Assembly (NCBI GenBank): GCA_946477995.1
Contig: CAMLAI010000004.1
Location: 1-52,046, forward strand
Direction: 5' to 3'
DNA: 52,046 nt
Origin: an uncultured Gilliamella sp.
Lineage (GTDB): Bacteria > Pseudomonadota > Gammaproteobacteria > Enterobacterales > Orbaceae
Shown: positions 11,912 to 20,012 of the stretch, in pieces
How the letters are laid out: each line of letters begins with the position of its first letter
Position numbering within the stretch: the first letter of the stretch is position 1
The notes under the pieces: generated by a model
The model's database searches: none
What the model saw: only the letters and a program-made list of their open reading frames with translations
Told to the model about the DNA's origin: nothing
Program-made: the position numbers and the translations under genes

Positions 11912-13018
11912 ATGCAAAATTTATATATTGGCGTAATGTCGGGAACAAGTATGGATGGAATTGATATCGCGCTAGTTGATATCAAAGCAGGAAAAGTCAC
12001 ATCCATTATCAGTGATTGTTATCCGATGCCAAATTCAATTAAACAACAATTACTAACACTATGCGACACAAAACAGACAACATTACAAGATTTAGGTCAG
12101 CTTGATCATCAACTTGGACTATTATTTGCTAATAGTATCAATCAATTTTTACAAAACAATCATATCAATAAAAATCAAATTAAAGCGATTGGCTGTCATG
12201 GGCAAACAATTTACCATCAACCAACAGGTAATAATCCTTTTACCATGCAAATTGGTGATGCCAATATTATTGCCGCTAAAACTGGCATTATCACCATTGC
12301 CGATTTTCGCCGTAAAGACATGGCTTATGGTGGACAAGGTGCTCCACTAGTACCTGCTTTTCATAAAGCAGTACTACAAGATCCACACATCAATCGAGTC
12401 ATATTAAATATTGGCGGCATTAGTAATATTTCTGTCTTAATTCCTAATCAAACAGTCATTGGATACGACACGGGGCCGGGTAATGTATTACTTGATGGCT
12501 GGATAAATGAAAATCTTAATCAAAGCTATGATAAAGATGCGATGTGGGCAAAAACAGGTCACATTCAACAAAACTTATTAAATAAGTTACTTGATGAAGC
12601 ATATTTCAAATTACCTGCACCTAAAAGCACTGGGCGCGAATTATTTAACTTACCGTGGTTACATAAAAAACTGACAGGCATGAATTTAAAGGCACAAGAT
12701 GTTCAAGCAACCTTAGTGGCATTAACTGCAGTATCTATTAAACATGAAATTGAAAAATTACCCATCAGTAACAATTTACCTTGCGAATTATTGGTATGTG
12801 GTGGTGGTGCTAAAAACCCACTGATTATGCAAAGATTATCGACATTATTACCTAACTGGGCAGTATTAACCACAAATGACAAAGGAATAAACGGTGATGA
12901 TATGGAAGCAATTGCATTTGCCTGGCTTGCTTATTGTCGAATCAATCATATTCCATCCAACATTCCTGAAGTAACAGGAGCAAGCCAAGCAGTATGCTTA
13001 GGCGTTTTATACCAATAA
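11912..13018 (+). CDS. anmK: anhydro-N-acetylmuramic acid kinase
   Basis: It converts imported anhydro-MurNAc to MurNAc-6-phosphate in cell-wall recycling. The frame is open 35 codons further upstream inside tsaC, but the ATG at 11912 gives MQNLYIGVMSGTSMDGIDIA, the conserved N-terminus, and a 368-residue protein of family length. The ASKHA-fold motifs GVMSGTSMDGID (7-18), GCHGQTIYHQP, NIGGISN, GYDTGPGN and the C-terminal VCGGGAKNP are visible. The gene is spaced 4 bp after tsaC and carries its own weak AGGA ribosome site inside the tsaC end. Confidence 0.94.
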   Translation: MQNLYIGVMSGTSMDGIDIALVDIKAGKVTSIISDCYPMPNSIKQQLLTLCDTKQTTLQDLGQLDHQLGLLFANSINQFLQNNHINKNQIKAIGCHGQTIYHQPTGNNPFTMQIGDANIIAAKTGIITIADFRRKDMAYGGQGAPLVPAFHKAVLQDPHINRVILNIGGISNISVLIPNQTVIGYDTGPGNVLLDGWINENLNQSYDKDAMWAKTGHIQQNLLNKLLDEAYFKLPAPKSTGRELFNLPWLHKKLTGMNLKAQDVQATLVALTAVSIKHEIEKLPISNNLPCELLVCGGGAKNPLIMQRLSTLLPNWAVLTTNDKGINGDDMEAIAFAWLAYCRINHIPSNIPEVTGASQAVCLGVLYQ

Positions 13019-13023
13019 AAGAA

Positions 13024-13373
13024 TTAATCAGATGATTTTGCCTGTTTATTATAACCAATCAACTCAGAAATTTTTGCGGCATATTGGTTAATTTTGATAA
13101 TTAATTTAACCCCATCTTCAGCCGTATTACACCTAAAAATAGACGTTAATAAACTTAACGCGGCAAGAATGTTACTTAAACGATCATAAATAGATACAAC
13201 AAAACACCTAAACCCAAACGCTGACTCTTCATCATCTTTCCCATTAGGCGTTTAACCTCGTCAAGCTTAGCGAAAAAAGCATCTTTACTGATTATAGTTT
13301 TAGGTGTGTATTGGCTAAATTCAATGCTATTGACTAAATTTTTGTTACTTTAATCATTAACCAAACAAGTCAT
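13024..13373 (-). pseudogene. decayed small gene of unknown function
   Basis: On the minus strand a protein-like reading begins at an ATG (13373), meets a stop after seven codons, continues in the same frame (SNKNLVNSIEFSQYTPKTII, then SKDAFFAKLDEVKRL), and then needs a one-base shift near 13250. From there it runs TPNGKDDEESAFGFRCFVV, SIYDRLSNILAALSLL and ISELIGYNKQAKSSD to a stop at 13024. Amino-acid composition is protein-like on both sides of the shift. I do not recognise a family. One stop plus one frameshift argues for decay rather than a working gene; a sequencing error or programmed shift is possible. Confidence 0.45.
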
Positions 13374-13620
13374 ACTTTTCTTAACCCTATAGGTGAGATA
13401 GCATCATTAAGTCTCTTGTTTACTTACTGCATAAAACTAGACAAATCAATTCACACTCAAGTAATTCATAAAATCAGATAGATTAAACAAGACACAACAC
13501 CAAAAATGAGAGCACGAGTAAAATAACCCGCTAGTTATGATTATAATAACTGCTTTAGTAAAAAGATATTGATCTAAATATCATTATAGATAAATTAAAT
13601 TATTTTTATTTTTAATAAAA
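13374..13620. other. gap with no recognised feature
   Basis: AT-rich DNA downstream of the minus-strand cof gene. I see no open frame, clear terminator or repeat. Confidence 0.35.
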
Positions 13621-14400
13621 TTAAATCAAACCAAATTTCTGTAAAGCTTTAGCGATTCCATCATTATTATTATCATCAGTGATAAATTCAGCATGTGCTT
13701 TTAGCCCATCAACGGCATTAGCCATGGCGATTGGATGATCAACTGTTAAGAACATCTCGAAATCATTCATTCCATCACCAAATGCATAAGTTGGTACATC
13801 GGTGAACCCTTTTCGCTGTAATAACTGAGTTATGCCATTTCCTTTAGAACCACCGTGATTAAAAACATCAACACAATAGGGGGTATTACGAATAAAGGTC
13901 AATTCAGGAAATAGATCACGATAATGTTCTTCGCCTGATTCACATAACAGCAATAACATTTGAATAGGTTGATTTAAATAGATCTGATCATCAACGGGAG
14001 GAACGGGTTGTTTTAAATAATGATAAAATACCTTAGCAGGTTGACTATCTTGCGAAACACGCATAATTTCATAATTATAAAAAGAGAGAGGTATATCCAT
14101 TTGTTGTTTGGAAAATTGATAAATTCTAGCTATCACATCTTTATCAATATTATTCGTAAAGACCGTTTCACCTTGATAAAGTACCACTTGACCATTCATT
14201 CCAACAATTGAATCGATTTGTGTTTTATGCATCAAGTCAACGACTTCACAAGGCGTTCGTCCCGTCGCCAACATGGGAATAATATTATTTTGTTTAAGCT
14301 TATTTATAGCTTGATAAGAACTGGGTAAAACTTCAATTTGACTATTAAATAGTGTTCCGTCTAAATCAAAAAAAACGATAGCTTCAGGCTTTTTACTCAT
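13621..14400 (-). CDS. HAD-superfamily phosphatase of the Cof (IIB) type
   Basis: A probable cytosolic sugar-phosphate or nucleotide-type phosphatase; the exact substrate cannot be read from sequence. The 259 residues have HAD motif I DLDGT (12-16, nucleophile and acid/base Asp), motif II in LATGRTP near 44, a C2B cap in the middle, a conserved lysine near SKGNGITQLL, and motif IV FGDGMNDFEMF near 215. It starts one base after the hda stop and so is translated together with hda. Cof proteins are numerous and paralogues differ in substrate, so no gene symbol is given. Confidence 0.88.
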   Translation of the reverse strand: MSKKPEAIVFFDLDGTLFNSQIEVLPSSYQAINKLKQNNIIPMLATGRTPCEVVDLMHKTQIDSIVGMNGQVVLYQGETVFTNNIDKDVIARIYQFSKQQMDIPLSFYNYEIMRVSQDSQPAKVFYHYLKQPVPPVDDQIYLNQPIQMLLLLCESGEEHYRDLFPELTFIRNTPYCVDVFNHGGSKGNGITQLLQRKGFTDVPTYAFGDGMNDFEMFLTVDHPIAMANAVDGLKAHAEFITDDNNNDGIAKALQKFGLI

Positions 14401-14401
14401 A

Positions 14402-15085
14402 CTACAAATCCAAAATATATTTAATAAAAGGAATAGTTAACTTACGTTGTTGAGCAAGCGTTGCAACTTCAAACTTTTCTAATAAAGAAAACAGTGTACG
14501 CATATCACGATTAACACGTTTTAATAAAAACAATCCAACTTCGGTTGATAATTCAAAACCACTTAATTTAGCTCTTAATTGTAAAGCTTTAAGCTTATCA
14601 TCATCACTCAATTCTTTTAATTGATAAACTTGTCCCCAAGATAATCGAGAAACCAAATCAGGTAAAGTAAAACAAATCTGTTTAGGCGGTGCATTAGCTG
14701 TAATTAATAACTTACTTACATTTTTCTCAGTTAAACGATTAAATAAATCGAAAATAGCCTCTTCCCAATCTCTGTGACCTGCTATAGCATCAATATCATC
14801 TAAACACACTAAATCATAATTATCCAAGCCTTGTAAAATTTCGGGAACAAGATGGTAATACTGCTTTAAAGGAATATAACTGGCTAACTTATTTTGATTT
14901 GAAGCATGCAACAAATGAGTCCGACCAGAAGCACTTGCCGACCACATATAAAAAACATTGAAACCTGGCTTATCAAATAAAGCTTGTAACGAATCGAACA
15001 ATAATTGATTATCGCCCACATAAAAACTATCAAAAGTTTCACTATTAGATAAAGAAAAAGGTAAAGGTAACTGTGAAAGAGTAAT
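14402..15085 (-). CDS. hda: DnaA regulatory inactivator Hda, probable AUU start
   Basis: Hda, bound to the DNA-loaded beta clamp, stimulates ATP hydrolysis by DnaA and so prevents re-initiation. It is a DnaA-like AAA+ domain: SASGRTHLLHA (degenerate Walker A), VCLDDIDAIAG (Walker B), DLVSRLSWGQVYQL (sensor/box VII region) and RKLTIPFIKYIL at the end. A GTG at 15019 would give only 205 residues and drop the clamp-binding site. The same frame upstream encodes SQLPLPF, matching the QL[SP]LP clamp motif, and is open back to a stop at 15097. The only usable initiator there is ATT (15085), with TGAGGT ending 7 bases before it. This gives 227 residues (E. coli 233). E. coli hda itself uses a non-AUG start (CUG). 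It is divergent from mnmG across oriC. Confidence 0.9.
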   Translation of the reverse strand: MTLSQLPLPFSLSNSETFDSFYVGDNQLLFDSLQALFDKPGFNVFYMWSASASGRTHLLHASNQNKLASYIPLKQYYHLVPEILQGLDNYDLVCLDDIDAIAGHRDWEEAIFDLFNRLTEKNVSKLLITANAPPKQICFTLPDLVSRLSWGQVYQLKELSDDDKLKALQLRAKLSGFELSTEVGLFLLKRVNRDMRTLFSLLEKFEVATLAQQRKLTIPFIKYILDL

Positions 15086-15091
15086 AAAATA

Positions 15092-15097
15092 ACCTCA
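15092..15097 (-). promoter_or_regulatory. Shine-Dalgarno deciding the AUU start of hda
   Basis: Minus-strand TGAGGT is spaced 7 bases from ATT at 15085. There is no comparable site upstream of the in-frame GTG at 15019. The in-frame stop overlaps this motif, so no start further upstream is possible. Confidence 0.7.
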
Positions 15098-15355
15098 CAA
15101 TAAAAATAATTTCATGATAAGTATAAATTTGCTACCACAAAAATCAATCACTTTTGTATAAAACAAATCAAGCACAATAACCATCTTACTTAATAAGTTA
15201 AATTGAGCAATACAGATCAAATAGCAGTGTTTAAAACATCATCACTAATATATCAAAATTTAAGCAAACAAACTTATTTTTTGTGGATAACTTTGTGATA
15301 AATACGGCTAATAAGCTGTTATAATCGGATTAATAACCTTAAAGACAAAAACAAT

Positions 15356-15382
15356 TGTGGATAAATACAATAGTTATAAACA
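15356..15382 (-). promoter_or_regulatory. paired DnaA boxes
   Basis: A perfect box TGTGGATAA (15356-15364) faces a near-perfect TTATAAACA (15374-15382). They sit mid-origin between the left box (15282) and the unwinding region. Confidence 0.7.
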
Positions 15383-15398
15383 AGTCTAAATCCAAAAA

Positions 15399-16910
15399 GA
15401 TCCGATCAATTAACAGCATTAGATCACAACTAAGATCCTAAATAATAATGGCAAAACTAAGTTATCAACAGAAGTCATCTAAACTAATAACAATAAAAAT
15501 AAAAAGATCAAATAAAAGATCTTATTTAATTTAAATAGCGATCAAAATAGATCATTTGACGTAATCAAAAAGATGAGTACAATTCCTAACGCTAAATAAA
15601 CCCAAATCACCTGATCCAAAACGACGATCATCAGTATATAAATAAAAACAACGAGGCTTTTATGTTTTATCCAGATCTTTTTGATGTCATTATTGTTGGT
15701 GGCGGCCATGCAGGAACAGAAGCAGCAATGGCATCAGCTAGAATGGGCAGAAAAACACTACTATTAACCCATAATATCAATACGTTAGGTCAAATGTCTT
15801 GTAACCCTGCAATTGGTGGTATTGGTAAAGGGCATCTAGTAAAAGAGATCGATGCAATGGGCGGACTCATGGCACACGCTATTGATCTAGCAGGGATCCA
15901 GTTTAGGATCTTAAATAGTAGTAAAGGACCTGCTGTGCGAGCTACTCGCGCTCAGGCAGATCGATCGCTTTATCGAAAAGTGATCCGAACAACACTTGAA
16001 AACCAACCTAATTTAATGCTATTTCAACAATCAGTTGAAGATGTGATCATCGAAAACGATCAGATCACAGGTGTAAAAACTCAAATGGGCGTATCTTTCA
16101 GAGCGAAAGCCGTAGTATTAACAGCAGGCACCTTCTTAGATGGAAAGATCCACATAGGTTTAGACAATTACAGCGGGGGAAGAACCGGCGATCCAGCATC
16201 AATTGGTTTATCAAAATCATTGCATCAATATCCATTTAGAATGGGTCGTTTAAAAACAGGTACACCACCTCGTATTGATGCAAGAACCATCGATTTTTCA
16301 AAACTTGGAACACAATATGGCGATGATCCCGTTCCAGTATTCTCATTTTTAGGTCATGCTAGTGAACATCCAAGGCAGATCCCATGTTATATAACAAGTA
16401 CTAACGAAACCACACATGAGATCATTCGTAACAGTTTAGATCGCAGCCCTATGTACACAGGGGTTATTGAAGGTGTCGGACCAAGATACTGCCCTTCCAT
16501 TGAGGATAAGATCATGCGTTTTGCTGATCGTAATTCCCATCAGATCTATTTGGAACCAGAAGGATTAGATAGTAATGAAATCTATCCAAATGGGATCTCA
16601 ACAAGTCTACCTTTTGATACCCAGCTTGCATTTGTACGTAGTATGAAAGGGCTTGAAAATGCGAATATTGTAAGGCCGGGTTATGCGATCGAATATGATT
16701 ATTTTGATCCAAGAGATCTTAAACCAACGTTAGAAAGTAAAGTGATCAAAGGGCTATTTTTAGCCGGTCAAATCAACGGCACAACAGGTTATGAAGAAGC
16801 CGCGGCCCAAGGAATGCTAGCTGGGTTAAATGCAGCAAGATTTGTATATGATCAAGATCAATGGTATCCAACACGTGATCAAGCTTATTTGGGCGTTTTG
16901 GTTGATGATC
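15399..16910. other. GATC-dense field spanning oriC and most of mnmG
   Basis: I counted 39 GATC tetramers in about 1.5 kb (first at 15399, last at 16907), roughly one per 39 bp. Only one occurs in the next 650 bp (17264). Many sites are placed through codon choice, such as ATC after a G-ending codon or GAT before a C-starting codon. The likely meaning is a Dam-methylated, SeqA-bound sequestration region extending from the origin into coding DNA. Dam and SeqA are not in this window. Confidence 0.75.
15481..15560. repeat. AT-rich DNA unwinding element with GATC repeats
   Basis: A- and T-rich segment with GATC at 15506, 15518, 15540 and 15550. On the minus strand these form repeats of the GATCT-plus-T-run kind known from enteric origins. 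It lies between the DnaA boxes and mnmG. Confidence 0.72.
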
Positions 16911-17554
16911 TTTGTACATTAGGCACAAACGAACCTTACCGCATGTTTACATCTCGCGCCGAATATCGCTTGATGTTACGTGAAGATAATGCCGATATTC
17001 GCTTAACTGAAATCGGACGTAAATTAGGGATGGTTGATGATTACCGTTGGCAAAAATTTAATGAAAAATTTGAAGCAGTGGAACAAGAAAGGGCACGTCT
17101 GCGTGATATTTGGGTTCACCCTCACATCGAAACCATTGATGAAGTAAATGCGGTCTTAAGTGCTAATTTAACCAAAGAAGCCAATGGCGAAGAGCTACTA
17201 AAACGCCCTGAAATGAATTATCAAACGTTAAAAAAACTATCACTGTTTGCGCCAGGGTTAAGCGATCCGCAAGCGGCTGAACAAGTTGAAATTCAAGTCA
17301 AGTATGATGGTTATATCAAACTACAAATTGAAGAAATAGAGCGTCAAAAACGTAATGAACAAACATTGATTCCTGCGCATATTGATTATGCAGAAATATC
17401 AGGGTTATCTAATGAAGTGGTGGCTAAATTAAAACAACATAAACCTGTTTCTATTGGGCAAGCTTCACGTATTTCGGGTATTACGCCTGCTGCTATTTCA
17501 ATGTTATTGGTTTACTTAAAAAAGAAAAATTATGTTAAAAAAGAAACTCACTAA
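15662..17554 (+). CDS. mnmG: tRNA uridine-5-carboxymethylaminomethyl modification enzyme MnmG (GidA)
   Basis: An FAD enzyme that with MnmE (GTPase) builds the cmnm5 group at U34 of certain tRNAs. The 630-residue protein starts [23 protein letters not shown] style: the FAD site [10 protein letters not shown] lies at about 14-23, [23 protein letters not shown] near 47, a catalytic Cys in [10 protein letters not shown] near 277, and [13 protein letters not shown] near 370. The ATG has GAGG 6-7 bases upstream. The first two-thirds of the gene (to 16910) has 29 GATC sites, the last third only one. This is far beyond its neighbours and is most likely a continuation of the origin's Dam/SeqA field. 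It overlaps rsmG by 23 bp. Confidence 0.97.
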   Translation: MFYPDLFDVIIVGGGHAGTEAAMASARMGRKTLLLTHNINTLGQMSCNPAIGGIGKGHLVKEIDAMGGLMAHAIDLAGIQFRILNSSKGPAVRATRAQADRSLYRKVIRTTLENQPNLMLFQQSVEDVIIENDQITGVKTQMGVSFRAKAVVLTAGTFLDGKIHIGLDNYSGGRTGDPASIGLSKSLHQYPFRMGRLKTGTPPRIDARTIDFSKLGTQYGDDPVPVFSFLGHASEHPRQIPCYITSTNETTHEIIRNSLDRSPMYTGVIEGVGPRYCPSIEDKIMRFADRNSHQIYLEPEGLDSNEIYPNGISTSLPFDTQLAFVRSMKGLENANIVRPGYAIEYDYFDPRDLKPTLESKVIKGLFLAGQINGTTGYEEAAAQGMLAGLNAARFVYDQDQWYPTRDQAYLGVLVDDLCTLGTNEPYRMFTSRAEYRLMLREDNADIRLTEIGRKLGMVDDYRWQKFNEKFEAVEQERARLRDIWVHPHIETIDEVNAVLSANLTKEANGEELLKRPEMNYQTLKKLSLFAPGLSDPQAAEQVEIQVKYDGYIKLQIEEIERQKRNEQTLIPAHIDYAEISGLSNEVVAKLKQHKPVSIGQASRISGITPAAISMLLVYLKKKNYVKKETH

Positions 17555-18143
17555 TCTAATTGATCAAACCGATCTTTTGATCTCTGATCAGCAAATAGAT
17601 CTGTTAATTAATTATGTTGAAATGTTACATAAGTGGAATAAAGCTTACAATTTAACTGCCGTGCGAGATCCTAACGAAATGTTAGTTAAGCATATTATGG
17701 ATAGTCTTGTTGTATCGCCTTATTTAGAAGGTAAAACGTTTATTGATGTTGGAACAGGGCCAGGTTTACCTGGCATTCCATTAGCAATTATCAACCCTGA
17801 AAAACAATTTGATCTCGTTGACAGTTTAGGTAAACGAATTCGTTTTTTAAAACAAGTTCAATTTGAATTAAAGTTAACTAATATACATCCAGTACAAAGT
17901 CGAATTGAACAATATTGCGATAAAAAGTTTGACGGTGTGATTAGTCGTGCTTTTGCTTCCCTGCAAGATATGCTTAATTGGTGTAAACATTTACCTAATG
18001 AACATGGTGCTTTTTATGCGCTTAAAGGCAGTGAGATCGACACCATTCCGGATGGTTTTATGCTTAAACAAAATATTAAATTGACTATTCCTCAATTAGA
18101 TGCGGAAAGACATTTAGTGATAATTCAATCGTGTTATATTTAA
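17532..18143 (+). CDS. rsmG: 16S rRNA (guanine-527-N7)-methyltransferase RsmG (GidB)
   Basis: It methylates G527 of 16S rRNA using S-adenosylmethionine. The 203 residues contain [16 protein letters not shown] (about 32-47), the SAM-binding motif [16 protein letters not shown] near 73, [12 protein letters not shown], and [11 protein letters not shown] near 137. The ATG overlaps the mnmG 3' end, as in many gammaproteobacteria, so the two are translated together. The codons for residues about 11-23 contain five GATC sites in 40 bp. The ATP synthase operon that follows in E. coli is absent; a convergent amidase gene comes 9 bp later. Confidence 0.95.
   Translation: MLKKKLTNLIDQTDLLISDQQIDLLINYVEMLHKWNKAYNLTAVRDPNEMLVKHIMDSLVVSPYLEGKTFIDVGTGPGLPGIPLAIINPEKQFDLVDSLGKRIRFLKQVQFELKLTNIHPVQSRIEQYCDKKFDGVISRAFASLQDMLNWCKHLPNEHGAFYALKGSEIDTIPDGFMLKQNIKLTIPQLDAERHLVIIQSCYI
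17562..17601. repeat. five-GATC cluster in the start of rsmG
   Basis: GATC at 17562, 17571, 17579, 17586 and 17598, with spacings of 9, 8, 7 and 12 bp, in an AT-rich context (GATCTTTTGATCTCTGATC in the middle). Close GATC pairs are the preferred SeqA target. The cluster stands alone after a 650-bp stretch with one site. Confidence 0.65.
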
Positions 18144-18152
18144 TTACTACTA

Positions 18153-19388
18153 CTAGTTTTTACGTCTTTTGACGTAATCTTTAATCCCATCTACGATTGC
18201 TTTAGATACTTGATTTTGGAACGAAGCTGTTTTTAATTTTTGTTCTTCTGTAGCATTACTAATAAAAGCAGTTTCGACTAAAACCGAAGGAATATCCGGT
18301 GCTTTTAATACAGCAAATCCGGCTTTTTCAAGTGACGGTTTATGTAATTTATTGACACTTTTCATTCGATTTAAAATTGCATTGCCGAGTAATATACCAT
18401 TGCTCAGTGTGGTTTTTTGTACTAAATCCAAAATGGTATTATCTAAATATTTATCACCACTACGGCTAACGCCACCTATTTGGTCGGCTTCATTTTGTGT
18501 TTGTGCTAAATAGCTAGCTGCTGAGCTACTTGCGCCGCGTGTGGATAAGGCAAATACTGACGATCCTTTTACTGATGGGCTGGCAAAGGCATCGGCATGA
18601 ATAGAAATAAAAATATCAGCGTGTAATGATCGAGCTTTGGCTACTCTTACTTTTAATGGTATAAAGACATCCTCATTACGAGTCATGTAGACTTTTATAT
18701 TAGGTTCTTTTTTCAAAGAACTGTAAGCTCGACGGGCAATTTGTAATACGACATCTTTTTCACGCGTCTTATTATTACCAATAGCACCAGGATCTTCACC
18801 TCCATGTCCAGGATCGAGAACAACAATAATAGGTGCGTTTTTGCTTTTATTGGCTGTTGTTTTGATCTGAGATTGTTTTTTATTAAGATCGCCTTTTTTA
18901 TACTCTTCTAATAATGCAAGCAAAGGATCATCATCTGTTGCTGATGAAGGTTTAGATGGATAAAGATCGATGACTAAACGATGTTTAAATTCAGCTACAG
19001 GCGATAAGCTAAAGGTATTGGGTTGAATACCTTGCTTCAAATTGATCATGATTCGAACTTTTTTTGAATCAAGTTGGGCAACACTTATTGATTTGATATA
19101 GGGATCTCGAGGTAATACTTTAGATGAAATCTTTTTTAAAGTAGCATCTAAATTAATATTCTCAATATCAATGGCAAGCCTGTCTGGATTGGTCAATAAA
19201 GTGTGTTTGAATTTTAAATTTACATTCGATTCTAATGTTATTCGAGTATAGGTCGATGAAGGCCAAACTCTAACAGCTATGACCTGAGCTAAGTTTGCTG
19301 CAAAACCTACTTTTGTGACAGATAATAAACATGTCGCAATAATACCTTTAATGAGTAGGCGTTTTGTTGGACTAAATGTTTTTGACAT
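18153..19388 (-). CDS. amiC: N-acetylmuramoyl-L-alanine amidase with AMIN domain (AmiC type)
   Basis: A periplasmic septum-splitting zinc amidase. Residues 1-31 are an export signal. An AMIN domain follows (about 35-145, from VIAVRVWPSSTYTRITLES to HRLVIDLYP), then a Ser/Lys-rich linker and the Amidase_3 domain with VLDPGHGGEDPGAIG near 192, SIHADAF and VETAFISN. E. coli AmiC is exported by Tat through an RR signal. Here the equivalent reads SPTKRLLIKG, with KR, so Tat use is uncertain. The frame also opens four codons earlier (ATG at 19400); neither start has a strong ribosome site, and I prefer 19388 by resemblance to AmiC. It gives 411 residues and converges with rsmG. Confidence 0.88.
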   Translation of the reverse strand: MSKTFSPTKRLLIKGIIATCLLSVTKVGFAANLAQVIAVRVWPSSTYTRITLESNVNLKFKHTLLTNPDRLAIDIENINLDATLKKISSKVLPRDPYIKSISVAQLDSKKVRIMINLKQGIQPNTFSLSPVAEFKHRLVIDLYPSKPSSATDDDPLLALLEEYKKGDLNKKQSQIKTTANKSKNAPIIVVLDPGHGGEDPGAIGNNKTREKDVVLQIARRAYSSLKKEPNIKVYMTRNEDVFIPLKVRVAKARSLHADIFISIHADAFASPSVKGSSVFALSTRGASSSAASYLAQTQNEADQIGGVSRSGDKYLDNTILDLVQKTTLSNGILLGNAILNRMKSVNKLHKPSLEKAGFAVLKAPDIPSVLVETAFISNATEEQKLKTASFQNQVSKAIVDGIKDYVKRRKN

Positions 19389-19400
19389 ATCTAAACACAT

Positions 19401-20009
19401 TATTTTCTAAATAAATTGATCGTGAATAATAGCATAAAATATATTGATATTAAAAAGAATGATTCTCATCTTTAATTAGCTTTTTTATGTGATAAGTTAT
19501 CAATTGATTATGTTATAGCCGCGGCCTTGATATTTTTTATTCAGGTTAGGATTATATTTAACTCAGGTTTAATCAATTTGGTTCTGTTGGTGCTGTCTGT
19601 TAAAACTTTTAAATAATGAAATTTATATTTTTGATGAAAATAGGAAGTAATCAAATTGGCGTTATCATGCATTTTTCAGTTTACCTACTTATTTTACACG
19701 ACTAGAAAAATTAAAAATTACGTTATTAATAAATCAGTTATAGCAAAATTATCTTTACGATAAATTTTGACTAAACGCTAAATAGTAAATTGATTGGTAA
19801 TGTTTTTAGTTAGCAAAATAGCCTATTTTTTACTGTTAAATTTTTTCTAACATATTGCTATATTCAATAAAAAAATCCAATACGTTACTTTGTTTTGTTA
19901 TTTTTCATTTTTATTATAGACCCTACTATTACAAAGGATTACAATATGGCACGCTAAAATCGCGGATTTAAACCCGTTTTCATTTTAACAATTAAATATA
20001 GCTGAGTTA
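19401..20009. other. gap between amiC and miaB
   Basis: It holds the divergent promoters of amiC and miaB and no sizeable gene. A partial Fur-like inverted repeat lies at 19454-19473 (core TGATTCTCAT). A three-codon minigene with a good ribosome site lies at 19946-19957. Otherwise it is AT-rich without clear structure. Confidence 0.4.
19946..19957 (+). other. possible three-codon leader minigene (Met-Ala-Arg-stop)
   Basis: ATGGCACGCTAA is preceded by AAAGGA about 7 bases upstream, a better ribosome site than that of miaB itself, which starts 56 bp downstream. It could be a chance occurrence, a leader open frame, or the start of a lost gene: after the stop the frame stays open for [15 protein letters not shown]. 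Confidence 0.25.
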
Positions 20010-20012
20010 TTG

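Larger units (their letters stand above)
15282..15630 (+). other. oriC: probable chromosomal replication origin oriC
   Basis: The non-coding stretch beside mnmG carries DnaA boxes: two perfect TGTGGATAA sites (15282-15290 and 15356-15364) and one-mismatch sites TTATAAACA (15374-15382) and TTATCAACA (15462-15470). Next to mnmG lies an unwinding-type region (15481-15550); its first 60 bases have only 9 G/C by my count. It contains GATC-bearing repeats that resemble E. coli 13-mers when read on the minus strand (GATCTTTTATTTG, GATCTTTTTATTTT). Ten GATC sites lie between 15399 and 15630. The order DnaA boxes, AT-rich repeats, mnmG is the same as in E. coli. Boundaries are approximate. Confidence 0.85.

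Noticed and set aside
14402..15019. Hda starting at GTG 15019 (205 residues)
   Set aside because: It lacks a ribosome site and would remove the SQLPLPF clamp-binding motif encoded in frame just upstream.
15282..15560. CRISPR or iteron array
   Set aside because: The repeats are short DnaA-box and GATC motifs with irregular spacing, without spacer-repeat periodicity.
16512..16712. Antisense frame in mnmG within the GATC field
   Set aside because: GATC is self-complementary, so a GATC-rich gene easily yields open antisense frames. No product is recognisable.
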